From Tindallia magadiensis (lineage in GTDB: Bacteria; Bacillota; Clostridia; Peptostreptococcales; Tindalliaceae), in NCBI RefSeq assembly GCF_900113635.1, contig NZ_FOQA01000002.1, forward strand, positions 186,001 through 250,000: a DNA stretch of 64,000 nucleotides. Reading direction: 5' to 3'. Under the pieces are notes generated by a model. It did no database searches. It was not told the origin of the DNA and worked only from the letters and a program-made list of their open reading frames with translations. A program made the position numbers and the translations under genes. Of this stretch, positions 38,376 through 48,374 are shown one piece after another (positions within the stretch are counted from its first letter, which is position 1; each line of letters opens with the position of its first letter).

Positions 38376-38384
38376 TGGTATAAT
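38376..38384 (+). promoter_or_regulatory. extended -10 promoter of the phosphohexomutase gene
   Basis: TGGTATAAT with TATAAT at 38379-38384; the -35 is not clear. Confidence 0.45.
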
Positions 38385-38445
38385 AATAATATATGCTAAA
38401 TGCAAACAAAAAAATGAGCAATGATTGAAAAAAGGAGTGATCATA

Positions 38446-40149
38446 GTGGATAAAAATATCATAGAAAAGTACGAAAAATGGAAAAATGATCCTTACTTTG
38501 ACAAAAAAACACAAGAAGAATTGATTGCTATTGATGGGAATGAAAAAGAAATTGAAGATCGTTTTTTTCAGGATCTGGCTTTTGGTACAGGTGGTCTCAG
38601 AGGAGTTATTGGCGCCGGTACTAACCGGATGAATATTTATACCATTCGAAAGGCAGCACAAGGACTGGCTGATTACATAAAGTCTCACGGCGATACGGCG
38701 GCTGCGAGAGGTGTTGTAATAGCTCATGATTGTCGTCATTTTTCCCGGGAATTCACTTTGGAGGCCGCATCTGTTTTGGCGGGGAATCATATAAAAACCT
38801 ATATTTTTGACGATTTAAGACCAACACCGGAGCTGTCTTTTGCTTTGAGGGAGCTGGAAGCTATTGCTGGGATTGTGGTTACAGCCAGTCACAATCCGCC
38901 AGAATATAACGGGTTTAAGGTTTACTGGGAAGATGGTGCTCAGGTAGCGACGGAAACAGCGGAAGCAATTATGGAGTCGATTAATCAGGTAGAGGAAATG
39001 AGCCAGATCAAGCAAATGCCTCAAAAAGAAGCCATAGAAAAAGAATTACAAGAGATTCTTGGAAAAGAAATGGATAAAAAGTATATGGATGCTGTCTTAG
39101 GGCAAAGTTTAAGAAAAGATGGGATCCAACGGATGGCGGACGGTTTTAAGGTGGTTTATACACCACTGCATGGTACAGGGACCTATCTGGTACCCGAAGT
39201 TTTGAGAAGAGCAGGATTTAAACAAGTGATCACAGAACCAAAGCAATCCGTGCCGGATCCAGATTTTTCTACAGTGAAATCTCCGAATCCAGAAGAAAAA
39301 GAAGCTTTTACGCTGGCGATCCAATTAGCCGAAAAAGAAAAAGCGGATCTGATTATAGGGACAGATCCTGATGGTGATCGAGTAGGTGCTTTGGTTAAAG
39401 ATCATGAAGGGAATTACCAGGTGCTGACGGGTAATCAAACAGGTGCCCTTCTGGTGGAATATATTCTTAGGAGTCGTCAAGAATTGGAATCGCTACCTTC
39501 CAATTCACTTATCGTAAAAACCATTGTCACTAGCGAGATGGGAACAAAAATTGCTGAAAACTACGGAGTGGACGTTGAAAACACTTTGACAGGGTTTAAG
39601 TATATAGGTGATCGCATTAAATATTATGAAGAAAAAGGGAGTAAAACATTTCTAATGGGATGGGAAGAGTCCTATGGATATCTAGTGGGAACCTATGCCA
39701 GAGATAAGGATGCCATTGTGGCGGCTTTGTTGATTGCTGAAATGGCAGCTGTATACGCATTGGAAGGCAAGACCCTTTATGATGCCTTGCTTCAGCTATA
39801 CCAAGAGTATGGAACCTATCGGGAGACTTTGAAATCCATCACCTTAAAAGGAAAAGATGGAATGGAAAGAATTACAACCATTATGAATCATCTTCGGAGC
39901 GAAGCGCCTAATCATCTTGGGAAAGACTCTATAGAAACCATCGAAGATTATAAGAAAATGCCTGGATTTCCTTCTTCTAACGTTATAAAGTTGATGATGA
40001 ATCGAGAAGAATGGGTGTGTTTACGGCCTAGTGGGACAGAACCTAAACTCAAAATATATGCCGCTGCAAAAGGTGTAAGCATACAGAAAACAGATGAAAA
40101 ACTACAGCAATGGGTAGAAGAGATTGAAAAAATGATCGCAAGGATTTAG
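38446..40149 (+). CDS. pgcA: alpha-phosphohexomutase (phosphoglucomutase/phosphomannomutase)
   Basis: A 567-residue enzyme of the long PgcA type that interconverts hexose 1- and 6-phosphates, feeding wall sugars. The phosphoserine loop TASHNPPEYNG near residue 145, metal loop GTDPDGDR near 305, sugar loop GWEESYGY near 405 and phosphate-binding RPSGTEPKLKIY near 530 are intact. The start is GTG 38446, eight bases behind AAAGGAG. It stands alone between two terminators. Confidence 0.93.
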   Translation: MDKNIIEKYEKWKNDPYFDKKTQEELIAIDGNEKEIEDRFFQDLAFGTGGLRGVIGAGTNRMNIYTIRKAAQGLADYIKSHGDTAAARGVVIAHDCRHFSREFTLEAASVLAGNHIKTYIFDDLRPTPELSFALRELEAIAGIVVTASHNPPEYNGFKVYWEDGAQVATETAEAIMESINQVEEMSQIKQMPQKEAIEKELQEILGKEMDKKYMDAVLGQSLRKDGIQRMADGFKVVYTPLHGTGTYLVPEVLRRAGFKQVITEPKQSVPDPDFSTVKSPNPEEKEAFTLAIQLAEKEKADLIIGTDPDGDRVGALVKDHEGNYQVLTGNQTGALLVEYILRSRQELESLPSNSLIVKTIVTSEMGTKIAENYGVDVENTLTGFKYIGDRIKYYEEKGSKTFLMGWEESYGYLVGTYARDKDAIVAALLIAEMAAVYALEGKTLYDALLQLYQEYGTYRETLKSITLKGKDGMERITTIMNHLRSEAPNHLGKDSIETIEDYKKMPGFPSSNVIKLMMNREEWVCLRPSGTEPKLKIYAAAKGVSIQKTDEKLQQWVEEIEKMIARI

Positions 40150-40262
40150 GGAGGATTCCCAAAAATATCTGGATATATATGTCATTTTCTTTTCAAAACA
40201 ATTACAATCCTATTACAATAGGTGGAAAAAGGCAAAATAATGATAAAATAAACAAAACTTTA

Positions 40263-40291
40263 GCCTTCTGATACTAAATCAGAAGGCTTTT
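40263..40291 (+). terminator. intrinsic terminator after the phosphohexomutase
   Basis: GCCTTCTGA (40263-40271) pairs perfectly with TCAGAAGGC (40279-40287), then TTTT. It ends only 28 bases before the next start codon. Confidence 0.8.
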
Positions 40292-40318
40292 GTGTGGTCT
40301 TAGGAAAAGAGGGATATT

Positions 40319-41254
40319 TTGGATCAGGCATTTTTAAGGGTTGCTAGTCAGATTATGGTATTATTTTTTATTATGACAGCTGGGTATGCGGCACGAAAAG
40401 CAGCGGTGTTAGAGCCTTCCACGGTAAAGGGTTTAAGCCGTCTTTTGATGAACGTATCGCTTCCGGCACTTATTGTAACAGCAATGCAATTTCCTTTTGA
40501 TACGGAAGTATTAGCTTCCAGTATTCAGATTATCATCATATCCATTCTTGCTTATATAGGGATAATAAGTTTTTCTTATCTTTATGCCAAACTGAGCAAA
40601 GAAGAACCGAAAAGAAGAGATGTGATACAATTCTCCTTAATCTTTTCTAACGTGACGTTTATGGGATTTCCGGTAGTAAATGTTATTTATGGAGAACTAG
40701 GGGTATTTTTTGCGGCTTTATACAATATGCCTTTCAATCTGGTACTGTTAACATTAGGGGTTGCGATTATGTCCAGAAATGCCGAGGGGAGTGGTAGTCG
40801 TAAAGGAAATATCAAAAAAGCATTAATGAGTCCGGGAATTGTTGCTCTTGGCATAGGATTTTGCCTGTTTGTGTTTTCTGTCACCCTTCCAAAGCCGTTG
40901 CATCAGGCAGTGGAGATGCTGGGAAATACAACGACACCCTTAGCAATGATCATCATAGGAGCGCTTTTAGGAGATGTATCGCTTAAGAGCATACCGGGCG
41001 ACAAAAGTTTATATTTACTGATTTTTAACCGACTGTTCCTTATGCCGCTACTCGCCTATATACCTCTTCGACTCTTAGGGTTTGAAGGGATGATGCTGGG
41101 TATCCCTGTGATTATTATAGCGATGCCCGTAGGTGCTGTTACAGGCGCTTTTGCCAGTCTATACGATGCAGACGACTATTTAGCGTCTAAAGCTGTTTTT
41201 ATTACAACCCTACTGTCGATGATTACGATACCTATATGGGCCATGTTTCTTTAG
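40319..41254 (+). CDS. AEC family transporter (auxin efflux carrier-like permease)
   Basis: A 311-residue permease with about ten helices in two halves (helices 1-5 and 6-10) of the bile/arsenite/auxin efflux carrier group. Members export organic acids such as malate or malonate. Motifs: GYAARKAAVLEPSTVKGLSRLL at the first loop and LMNVSLPALI with a helix-breaking proline, NTTTPLAMIIIGALLG in the second half. Start is TTG 40319 behind AAGAGGG. The substrate cannot be predicted. Confidence 0.87.
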   Translation: MDQAFLRVASQIMVLFFIMTAGYAARKAAVLEPSTVKGLSRLLMNVSLPALIVTAMQFPFDTEVLASSIQIIIISILAYIGIISFSYLYAKLSKEEPKRRDVIQFSLIFSNVTFMGFPVVNVIYGELGVFFAALYNMPFNLVLLTLGVAIMSRNAEGSGSRKGNIKKALMSPGIVALGIGFCLFVFSVTLPKPLHQAVEMLGNTTTPLAMIIIGALLGDVSLKSIPGDKSLYLLIFNRLFLMPLLAYIPLRLLGFEGMMLGIPVIIIAMPVGAVTGAFASLYDADDYLASKAVFITTLLSMITIPIWAMFL

Positions 41255-41316
41255 TGAACGTAAATATTGGTTGCTGATGATAACTTAAATAATGAAGCAA
41301 AGGAGCGATTCGAATA

Positions 41317-42789
41317 ATGGTAAAAAAACTACTGCTTATCATTAGTCTTTTACTTTTTATCCAATCAGCCTTTATTCCGGTGGCAGCGGGTGATCAGCCT
41401 TGTCGGGATGAGATTAATGAAATTATTAACGAAGTGGCGCTTCAAAAAAACATTCCGCCGGTATTGCTACGAGCTATCGCTTGGAAAGAGAGTGGAAAGA
41501 GGCAGTTTCACAATGGGCAGCCCTTTGTTCATGCGGGGAACCAAGGGATTATGCAAATTAACAGAGTACATAATAATCGTCTGGATAAAGAAGCTTTATT
41601 AAATGATGTGAGGTATAATGTGGAAGTGGGAGCTGATGTCTTGCTGAGTCGGTGGCTTTTTGAAGACATTGCCACGGTTGGAGAAAGAGATCCGGATGTA
41701 CTAGAGAACTGGTACTTTGCTCTTTGGGGTTATAATGGATGGTTGCCGCGCAACAATCCAGCAGATCGAAATGGCGATACCTATCAGGATGGTATTTTTG
41801 ATTTGATCAGAGAACGTTATAATGTCCCGGTATCTGATGTTGATTGGAACCAGATACCTTCCGGTGAAAGAACTCCCAGAGGATTTGGAATATCAAATCC
41901 AGATAGGGTTAGCGATGGACACCTATTGTTTTATCAGCCAGGTGATCTTGTTGAAGCTGTTCCGGAAGATTTATGGTTGCTGGAAGCACCTGGAGCTGAT
42001 CATACCGGTTGGGCTCCGGAGGGCTCAAGGCTTAGAGTGATTAGTCATGAAAAGTTGGAAGCCGGCTTGTACTGGTACCGGCTGGAGTCTATTGACAATG
42101 GTAGTCAGGGGTGGGCCAGAAGTATTGATTTACTGCCGGTGAAAGCGGCTGTATTGGCAGAAAAGGATGCTTTTAGCCGATTAGAAGAAACAGAGCAACA
42201 GGTGGTCACTTTATCCATGCCAGAAGAAGCCGTATCCTCCAGTCCATTCAAAGATTTAAAAGATCATCCTGCCCAGGAAGCTGTAAAAAGATTGAATGAG
42301 GCTGGAATCATTAGCGGTACTCAAAGTGGTCGCTATGAACCGGATCGACCTATGACTAGAGAAGAGCTGGCGGTTGTTTTTGAAAAAGCTTTTGATTTAG
42401 ACAGTCATCAGAAGGAAGCATACTTGCCAAAAGACTGGGAGAAGGTAAGTGAATGGGCGCAGGAGCCGCTGGAAACCGTGATCGCTCATCGCATTATGAC
42501 TGAATATGGTGACGGAACCGTAAGACCTAAAAAACATGCAACGAGAGAGCAGGTACTCGTGATGGTGACAAAAGCTTTAGAGCTGGAATTGGAAGCCGTC
42601 GCCAATGAAGACCCAAATTTCGCAGATGCCGATAGAGTTAGTGAATGGGCTGTACCAGCGGTGAATAAACTTGTTGAAAAAGAGATGATACCAGCTTCAG
42701 AAGAATTGAAATTATTTCCTGATAGAGCTGTTACCAGAGGTGAATTAGCGATTCTTTTAGATGGAGTGATTGATAAAGAATATCAGTAA
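41317..42789 (+). CDS. secreted lytic transglycosylase with S-layer homology domains
   Basis: A 490-residue exported protein: signal peptide (about 1-25, ending VAAGD), a lysozyme-like SLT domain (about 35-170) with the catalytic Glu in RAIAWKESGKRQF near residue 58 and GNQGIMQINRVH, an SH3-like stretch (about 205-275, ending GWARSIDLLPV), and three S-layer homology domains (about 310-490) each with FxD/W and TREELAV-type motifs. It would cut peptidoglycan while bound to wall polymer through the SLH part. ATG follows AAGGAG. It could serve wall turnover, sporulation or flagellar passage; the sequence does not decide. Confidence 0.9.
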   Translation: MVKKLLLIISLLLFIQSAFIPVAAGDQPCRDEINEIINEVALQKNIPPVLLRAIAWKESGKRQFHNGQPFVHAGNQGIMQINRVHNNRLDKEALLNDVRYNVEVGADVLLSRWLFEDIATVGERDPDVLENWYFALWGYNGWLPRNNPADRNGDTYQDGIFDLIRERYNVPVSDVDWNQIPSGERTPRGFGISNPDRVSDGHLLFYQPGDLVEAVPEDLWLLEAPGADHTGWAPEGSRLRVISHEKLEAGLYWYRLESIDNGSQGWARSIDLLPVKAAVLAEKDAFSRLEETEQQVVTLSMPEEAVSSSPFKDLKDHPAQEAVKRLNEAGIISGTQSGRYEPDRPMTREELAVVFEKAFDLDSHQKEAYLPKDWEKVSEWAQEPLETVIAHRIMTEYGDGTVRPKKHATREQVLVMVTKALELELEAVANEDPNFADADRVSEWAVPAVNKLVEKEMIPASEELKLFPDRAVTRGELAILLDGVIDKEYQ

Positions 42790-42794
42790 ACAAC

Positions 42795-42824
42795 TTGACA
42801 TATAAAATATGCTAATGATACAAT
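42795..42824 (+). promoter_or_regulatory. metK promoter
   Basis: A perfect TTGACA (42795-42800), 18 bases, TACAAT (42819-42824) with extended TG at 42816-42817. Transcription begins near 42831, just before the riboswitch. Confidence 0.7.
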
Positions 42825-42860
42825 GGAGTAGAAATTTAATGTCCATATCAATCAACACAT

Positions 42861-42975
42861 ATACCTTATAAAGAGTGATGGAGGGACGGGCCCGATGAAA
42901 TCCGGCAACCATAGTCATTGACGTATGGTGCTAAATCCTGCAGAATGAGGATTCTGAGAGATGAGGAAGGGTAAA
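42861..42975 (+). promoter_or_regulatory. SAM-I (S-box) riboswitch
   Basis: The conserved core is plain: AAGAGTGATGGAGGGACGGG, CCCGATGAAATCCGGCAACC, GGTGCTAAATCCTGCAG and CTGAGAGATGAGGAAGGG, in the S-box order. With SAM bound, the terminator at 43000-43026 forms and metK is off; without SAM an antiterminator forms. Its place before the SAM synthetase gene gives direct feedback. Confidence 0.95.
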
Positions 42976-42999
42976 ACCATTGCTTTAATTGAGCTTGAA

Positions 43000-43026
43000 G
43001 CCTCTTCTATTTGAAGAGGCTTTTTT
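43000..43026 (+). terminator. riboswitch-controlled terminator before metK
   Basis: GCCTCTTC (43000-43007) pairs with GAAGAGGC (43013-43020), followed by six T; the expression platform of the S-box. Confidence 0.92.
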
Positions 43027-43059
43027 GATGGAATAGGAATACAACGAGGAGGAAAAATA

Positions 43060-44250
43060 ATGAAAAGAAGCTTTTTTACTTCAGAATCAGTAACAGAAGG
43101 ACATCCAGATAAAATATGTGATCAAATCTCTGATGCGATCTTGGATGCAATATTTGAAAAAGATCCTAATGGTCGTGTTGCTTGTGAGACGATTGCTACT
43201 ACAGGGATGGTGATGGTAGCGGGGGAAATAACAACCAACTGTTATGTGGATATTCCTAAAATAGCAAGAAAAACAGTAGAAGAAATTGGCTATACAAGGG
43301 CTAAGTTTGGTTTTGATAGCGATACCTGTGCGGTACTGACGGCTATTGATGAACAGTCCAGTGATATTGCTATGGGTGTGGATGAATCCCTAGAAAGGCG
43401 TGGAGGCGAAGAAGAGAATGGTCTTGAGTCAACAGGTGCTGGAGATCAGGGAATTATGTTTGGATATGCTTGTAAAGAAACACCGGAATTAATGCCCATG
43501 CCAATTTCGCTAGCGCATAAACTAGCTAAAAAGCTGGCAGAAGTGCGGAAAAAGGGAACTCTTCAGTACTTGAGACCAGATGGAAAAACCCAAGTAACCG
43601 TAGAATACGAAGGCGATGTGCCGGTAAGGATTGACGCTATTGTTATTTCCTCTCAACATAGTCCGGAAGTAGATCATGCAACGATAGAAAAAGACCTTAT
43701 TGAGCATGTAATACGGCCGGTATTACCAGCGGAATTCATCGACGAAAAAACCAGATACCTCATTAACCCTACCGGTCGATTTGTTGTGGGTGGACCTCAG
43801 GGAGACGCCGGGCTTACGGGCAGAAAAATCATTGTAGATACTTATGGAGGTTACTCACGGCATGGTGGTGGAGCTTTTTCTGGTAAAGATCCAACAAAAG
43901 TAGATCGGTCAGCGGCCTATGCGGCTAGATATGTGGCAAAAAACATTGTTGCTGCCGATTTGGCATCTCGTTGCGAAGTGGGACTTGCTTATGCCATTGG
44001 CGTTGCTCAGCCGGTTTCTATCTTGGTAGACACTTTTGGGACAGGTAAGGTATCGGAAGAAACGCTTATTCAACTTATTCGACGTCATTTCGATTTGCGA
44101 CCAGCCGCGATTATTCGAGATTTAGATCTCAGAAGACCTATTTATCGACAAATTGCAGCCTATGGTCATATGGGTCGGACGGATCTTGATTTAACCTGGG
44201 AGAGAACCGATAAAGCAGAAGGTCTAAAAAATGATATAGCAAAAGCTTAG
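43060..44250 (+). CDS. metK: S-adenosylmethionine synthetase
   Basis: A 396-residue enzyme making SAM from methionine and ATP. Signatures: [25 protein letters not shown] at the N-terminus, [13 protein letters not shown] near residue 128 and [23 protein letters not shown] near 270. It is full length. It supplies the cofactor for radical SAM and methyltransferase enzymes such as those encoded at 836-2110 and prmC. Control is by the S-box before it. Confidence 0.97.
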   Translation: MKRSFFTSESVTEGHPDKICDQISDAILDAIFEKDPNGRVACETIATTGMVMVAGEITTNCYVDIPKIARKTVEEIGYTRAKFGFDSDTCAVLTAIDEQSSDIAMGVDESLERRGGEEENGLESTGAGDQGIMFGYACKETPELMPMPISLAHKLAKKLAEVRKKGTLQYLRPDGKTQVTVEYEGDVPVRIDAIVISSQHSPEVDHATIEKDLIEHVIRPVLPAEFIDEKTRYLINPTGRFVVGGPQGDAGLTGRKIIVDTYGGYSRHGGGAFSGKDPTKVDRSAAYAARYVAKNIVAADLASRCEVGLAYAIGVAQPVSILVDTFGTGKVSEETLIQLIRRHFDLRPAAIIRDLDLRRPIYRQIAAYGHMGRTDLDLTWERTDKAEGLKNDIAKA

Positions 44251-44271
44251 TGGTGATGATAACTAAAAATT

Positions 44272-44321
44272 CCTTCGATATTTACCGAAAGAAGTAGTTC
44301 TGGTAAAATCGGAGGTTTTTT
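44272..44321 (+). terminator. intrinsic terminator after metK
   Basis: An outer stem CCTTCGAT (44272-44279) / ATCGGAGG (44308-44315) stacked on an inner stem TTTACC (44281-44286) / GGTAAA (44302-44307), followed by six T. Confidence 0.7.
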
Positions 44322-44446
44322 CTTTGGTAAACTTTGTGAAAATAGGAAAGATAATAAGTATTTGATTTAGTAGTATTGTCCTGGGTATTAATGCATCATA
44401 GTAAAAGATGGCTATATTTAGAAAGAATTTTAATGGAGGGTTGAGG

Positions 44447-46849
44447 ATGTCGGGAAAAAAGAGTTTATTACAAAACATGAAAATTCGCAATAAAATCTTT
44501 GCTATTTTTGTGGTTGCAGGTCTTGTTCCGATGATGATAATCGCTGCTGTGAGCTATCATCAGGCGAGGAATGAACTGGTTGAAAGTGTTTTTTCGGAGG
44601 TGGCGCTTTATCAGGAGATGACAGAACGCAGGGTTGGTCAGTATATAGATGAAAAAGTAATGTATGGCACTACGCTTTCACGAATGGAAAATCTATATAG
44701 TGCGGCTGAGATATGGGGAACCTATGGAAGGCAAAGTGAAGAATGGCAGGAAACTTATGGAGAATTAGAGGCACTTCTTCCGGGGCTGACAGAAGAATAT
44801 GGATTCCTAAGCATTTATATCACAGATGCAGAGGGACAGGGTATTTATGGAAGTGGAGATCTGAAAGAACGCATTGAAGGAGCGGATTTTTCGCCACGGG
44901 ACTATTTTAGAACCGCGATGGCAGGTGATCAAAACATATCGGAATTTGAGTACTCTGATATTATTGACGATTATTATATAACTGTTTCGACTCCTCTGCG
45001 AAGAGACGGTACAGGGGCAGTGATAGGTACGGTTAACGGGTACATACCAGTGGACACATTACAAAACATGCTCCAAGAAGGAATTTACCTAGTAGGTGAA
45101 ACCGGAGATATTTACTTGATAGATGAACAAGGGCTGCTATATACAGACACAGTTCTTGGAGATTATCGACAAGATGCGGCTTTTCAGGTAACCATTGACA
45201 CCTTTGCCGTTCAGGAGTTAAAAGGACGGATTCAAGAGCGCAGCTACGATTTTTCCGGTGTAGGAATTTATGACGATTATTTAGGAAACTCGGTTTTAGG
45301 TGGGTATGGAGTGATTTCTATCGGAGAAACCGCCTTAGGAATGATTGTGGAAATTGATGAAGCCGAAGCCTTAGCGGGTGTCAGAACATTGATGATAGCC
45401 ATGATTACTATGACGGCAGTTAGCGTAGGGATTGCAATATTACTTATTTTCTTTGGTTCTCGCTCCATTACGATTCCAATGCAGACGATGGCAAAATCGA
45501 TCCAGAAAATAGCCGCTTATGATTTTACGATTGCTGAAGATGGAGGAATACAGCAATATGAGCAACGTAAAGATGAGATTGGTGAAATGGCCCATGGCCT
45601 TTCATCTACCGTAGAAACCCTTAGAAATATCATTATAAAAATTCGGCGTGAAGCAGATTCAGTGAATCATTCGGCGACTACGGTGTTAGACGTAGCCAGT
45701 GGTCTGGCAGCAGGAACCGAAGAAATGAGTGCCAAAACCGGTGTTGTCAGTGCGGCAACAGAACAAATAAATGCCAGCATCGATGGAACTGCAAAAGCAA
45801 CAGAAGAAGCTCGTTCCAATATGAGTACCATCGCTTCGGCTGTAGAGGAAATGTCGGCGAATATACGTAATTTAGCGTCAGCTTCAGAAGAAACCTCTTC
45901 CGAAGTTAATAATGTAACAGAACTGATCGAAGGCGTTAACAAAGATATGGAACTTGTTGTGGAAGACACCCAGGAAGTAAATAGCTTAGTGGCGGATATC
46001 ACGACGGCAATAAAAGAAATAAACCTTTCTTTAGGTGAAATTAGCGAGAATTGCGAAAAATCCATTACGATCAGTGATGAAGCGGAAAAAGAGGTAGAAC
46101 ATACAACAGAAGCGATTCAAAAACTGAATAAGTCCTCGGCCGAGATTAATAAAATTGTTGAAGTAATCAATGATATTGCTGATCAGACGAATATGTTGGC
46201 CCTAAATGCAGCCATAGAAGCAGCGGGAGCAGGAGAAGCTGGAAAAGGATTTGCTGTGGTTGCTAATGAAGTAAAGGAATTAGCGAAGCAAACAGGTGAC
46301 GCCACGGATGAAATTGCTAATCAAATTGCATCAATGCAACGAGATATGCAAGGAACGGTTAAAGCTGTGGATGGTATTACTGATGTTATAAAACAGGTAA
46401 AAGATATCACCGGTCAAATTGCGGCGGCCGTTACAGAACAATCAGCTACTACTGGAAATATCTCTGAAAATGTGGTAGACACTTCACAAAGAGTCAACAA
46501 TATTGCGACGAGTATCAGTAAAGTCACCGAAAATTCAAAAGACGTTCTAAGGAGTTCCTCTGAAGCATCGAAAGGCGTGAATGAAATAGCTAGATCAGCT
46601 TCCGAACTATCAGCGGCCTCCGATGAAGTCGCACAAAGCAGTGAGAATGTAACGATGCAAATGGAAGAAATTGCCAGAGCAAACAGCGAAGTTTCCTCCG
46701 GCGCTGTTGATATTGCGGAAAATATTCGCGAAATTGATCAAGCAGCGGCGGATGCTGCCCACGGTGCTACAGAAAGTAGCCAGTCAGCTCAGGATCTGTC
46801 AGAAATTGCGGATCAGCTAAATCAATTAATGGCACAATTCAAAGTATAA
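44447..46849 (+). CDS. methyl-accepting chemotaxis protein with dCache sensor
   Basis: An 800-residue chemoreceptor: membrane helix near residues 15-37, an external double-Cache domain (about 40-290, with [14 protein letters not shown] and [12 protein letters not shown]), a second helix near 308-330 ([20 protein letters not shown]), a HAMP-like linker and a long signalling coiled coil whose hairpin tip is [44 protein letters not shown] in part, near residue 575. ATG 44447 follows GGAGGG. dCache domains often bind amino acids, so it may steer the cell to fermentable amino acids; this is inference from family and location near the prd genes. Confidence 0.92.
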   Translation: MSGKKSLLQNMKIRNKIFAIFVVAGLVPMMIIAAVSYHQARNELVESVFSEVALYQEMTERRVGQYIDEKVMYGTTLSRMENLYSAAEIWGTYGRQSEEWQETYGELEALLPGLTEEYGFLSIYITDAEGQGIYGSGDLKERIEGADFSPRDYFRTAMAGDQNISEFEYSDIIDDYYITVSTPLRRDGTGAVIGTVNGYIPVDTLQNMLQEGIYLVGETGDIYLIDEQGLLYTDTVLGDYRQDAAFQVTIDTFAVQELKGRIQERSYDFSGVGIYDDYLGNSVLGGYGVISIGETALGMIVEIDEAEALAGVRTLMIAMITMTAVSVGIAILLIFFGSRSITIPMQTMAKSIQKIAAYDFTIAEDGGIQQYEQRKDEIGEMAHGLSSTVETLRNIIIKIRREADSVNHSATTVLDVASGLAAGTEEMSAKTGVVSAATEQINASIDGTAKATEEARSNMSTIASAVEEMSANIRNLASASEETSSEVNNVTELIEGVNKDMELVVEDTQEVNSLVADITTAIKEINLSLGEISENCEKSITISDEAEKEVEHTTEAIQKLNKSSAEINKIVEVINDIADQTNMLALNAAIEAAGAGEAGKGFAVVANEVKELAKQTGDATDEIANQIASMQRDMQGTVKAVDGITDVIKQVKDITGQIAAAVTEQSATTGNISENVVDTSQRVNNIATSISKVTENSKDVLRSSSEASKGVNEIARSASELSAASDEVAQSSENVTMQMEEIARANSEVSSGAVDIAENIREIDQAAADAAHGATESSQSAQDLSEIADQLNQLMAQFKV

Positions 46850-46878
46850 AGAAACTCTTTGAAAAATAACTATTTTTT

Positions 46879-46913
46879 CAACTGGCCTCTTTCGAAAGAG
46901 GTCAGTTGTTTTT
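46879..46913 (+). terminator. intrinsic terminator after the chemoreceptor
   Basis: CAACTGGCCTCTTT (46879-46892) pairs with AAAGAGGTCAGTTG around a very short loop, with one G-T pair, followed by T. Confidence 0.88.
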
Positions 46914-47039
46914 GTTAGAAAAATAGGATTGAAAAAGGAAAGATTTTAGCTTTAGATGTAGCAAAAAACCCTAAAATGTGGAATAATAGGAAGCGTAGGC
47001 ATGATTAACTAATTCGAGACATAATAAGGAGGAATAGTG

Positions 47040-48287
47040 ATGAGCACAACCATGGTAGCACCTCATTCCAAACGTCCAATAGCGGACGACAAGGTATTTG
47101 CAGCTAATAAAAAAGCTCAGGAAGCCGCGAAAAAGGTGGGCGCTGAGCAGGTGATTAACTCAACCTTGGGCGCATTGATGGAAGATGATGGCAGTCTTTC
47201 TGTCATGCAATCTGTTATGAAAACTTTTAAGGACCTTCCGGATGCAGAGATTGCTGCTTATGCACCCATTGCCGGCCTTCCAGATTTTCAGCAGGCAGCT
47301 GAAAAAGCTGTTTTTGATGAATATCGGCCGACTGGTCACGTTCGAGCTGTTGCGACGCCAGGTGGTTCAGGTGGTATTCGACATGCTGTATGGAATTATA
47401 TGGAAGCTGGAGATACAATGCTTACGGCCGACTGGTATTGGGCTCCCTATAAAACCATCACAGAAGAACATGGGCGGAAACTAGAAACTTTCCAATTGTT
47501 TGATGAAAACAAAGCCTTTAACCTTCCTTCCTTTAAAGAAAAAGTAGAAGAGTTGCTTGGAAAACAGGAAAGACTCCTTATTATGATGAATACACCGGCA
47601 CATAATCCTACAGGCTACAGCCTGACGGAAGAAGAATGGAAAGAAGTATTAGATTATTTGAAAGAAAAACAGGCAAAAGATCAAAAGAAGATTATTCTTT
47701 ACTTAGATATTGCCTATATCGATTTTGCGGGAGATATGAAAACCTCCAGAGGTTTTATGAAGCAATTTGAAAATCTACCGGAAAACATCCTGGTCCTAGT
47801 AGGCTACAGTATGTCCAAAGCCTTTACTTTTTATGGACTCCGTTGCGGTGCGTTGCTATGCTTAAGCAGCAGCGAAGAGATCGCCAATGAGTTTATGGCA
47901 GCTGCCACTTTTTCCAGTCGTGCTTGCTGGTCTAATGGAACTAGAGGAGCACAGAAACTTCTAGCCAATGTATATAGCGATGAAAGCTTGTTGAAAAAAG
48001 TGAATGAAGAAAGAGATTCTTTCAAAAAGTTATTGGAAACACGAGCTCACGCTTTTGTGGAAGAAGCAGAAACCATAGGACTGGAAATATTCCCCTACCG
48101 GGCAGGTTTTTTTATTACCATTCCCTGCGAGAATCCAGATAAGGTAGCGGATGAACTGGCAAAAAATCACTTATTTCTACTGCCTTTAGGAAGAGGATTG
48201 AGATTTGCTCCCTGTGCCGTATCAGAAGCAAAATGCAGGAAATCAGCTCGTTTCATTAAAGAAGCGATAGACAAGGTGAATGGATAG
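47040..48287 (+). CDS. aminotransferase class I/II (PLP-dependent)
   Basis: A 415-residue fold-type I aminotransferase. The PLP lysine lies in GYSMSKAFTFYGLRCG near residue 260; other landmarks are NTPAHNPTGYSL near 185 (with the pyridoxal-ring Asn), LDIAYIDFAG and the C-terminal Arg in GLRFAPCAVSE. It resembles aspartate/aromatic aminotransferases. It lies 88 bases before prdR, so it may link amino-acid oxidation to proline reduction as a Stickland partner, but no direct evidence is in the sequence. ATG 47040 follows AAGGAGG. Confidence 0.85.
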   Translation: MSTTMVAPHSKRPIADDKVFAANKKAQEAAKKVGAEQVINSTLGALMEDDGSLSVMQSVMKTFKDLPDAEIAAYAPIAGLPDFQQAAEKAVFDEYRPTGHVRAVATPGGSGGIRHAVWNYMEAGDTMLTADWYWAPYKTITEEHGRKLETFQLFDENKAFNLPSFKEKVEELLGKQERLLIMMNTPAHNPTGYSLTEEEWKEVLDYLKEKQAKDQKKIILYLDIAYIDFAGDMKTSRGFMKQFENLPENILVLVGYSMSKAFTFYGLRCGALLCLSSSEEIANEFMAAATFSSRACWSNGTRGAQKLLANVYSDESLLKKVNEERDSFKKLLETRAHAFVEEAETIGLEIFPYRAGFFITIPCENPDKVADELAKNHLFLLPLGRGLRFAPCAVSEAKCRKSARFIKEAIDKVNG

Positions 48288-48300
48288 ATAATCGAAAAAA

Positions 48301-48330
48301 AGAAACCCATCAACGATGGGTTTCTTTTTC
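48301..48330 (+). terminator. intrinsic terminator after the aminotransferase
   Basis: AGAAACCCATC (48301-48311) and GATGGGTTTCT (48315-48325), loop AAC, then T-run. Confidence 0.92.
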
Positions 48331-48374
48331 CATAAAGTAAAAAGCAATCATTAAGAGATTCAAGGAGAGATGCT

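Noticed and set aside
41390-41602. Overlapping + strand frame within the transglycosylase gene
   Set aside because: It lies in another frame of a clearly coding region with signal peptide and SLT motif; no independent start signal.
44322-44446. Sigma-28 promoter before the chemoreceptor gene
   Set aside because: No TAAA-N15-GCCGATAA-like sequence found; only generic AT-rich DNA.
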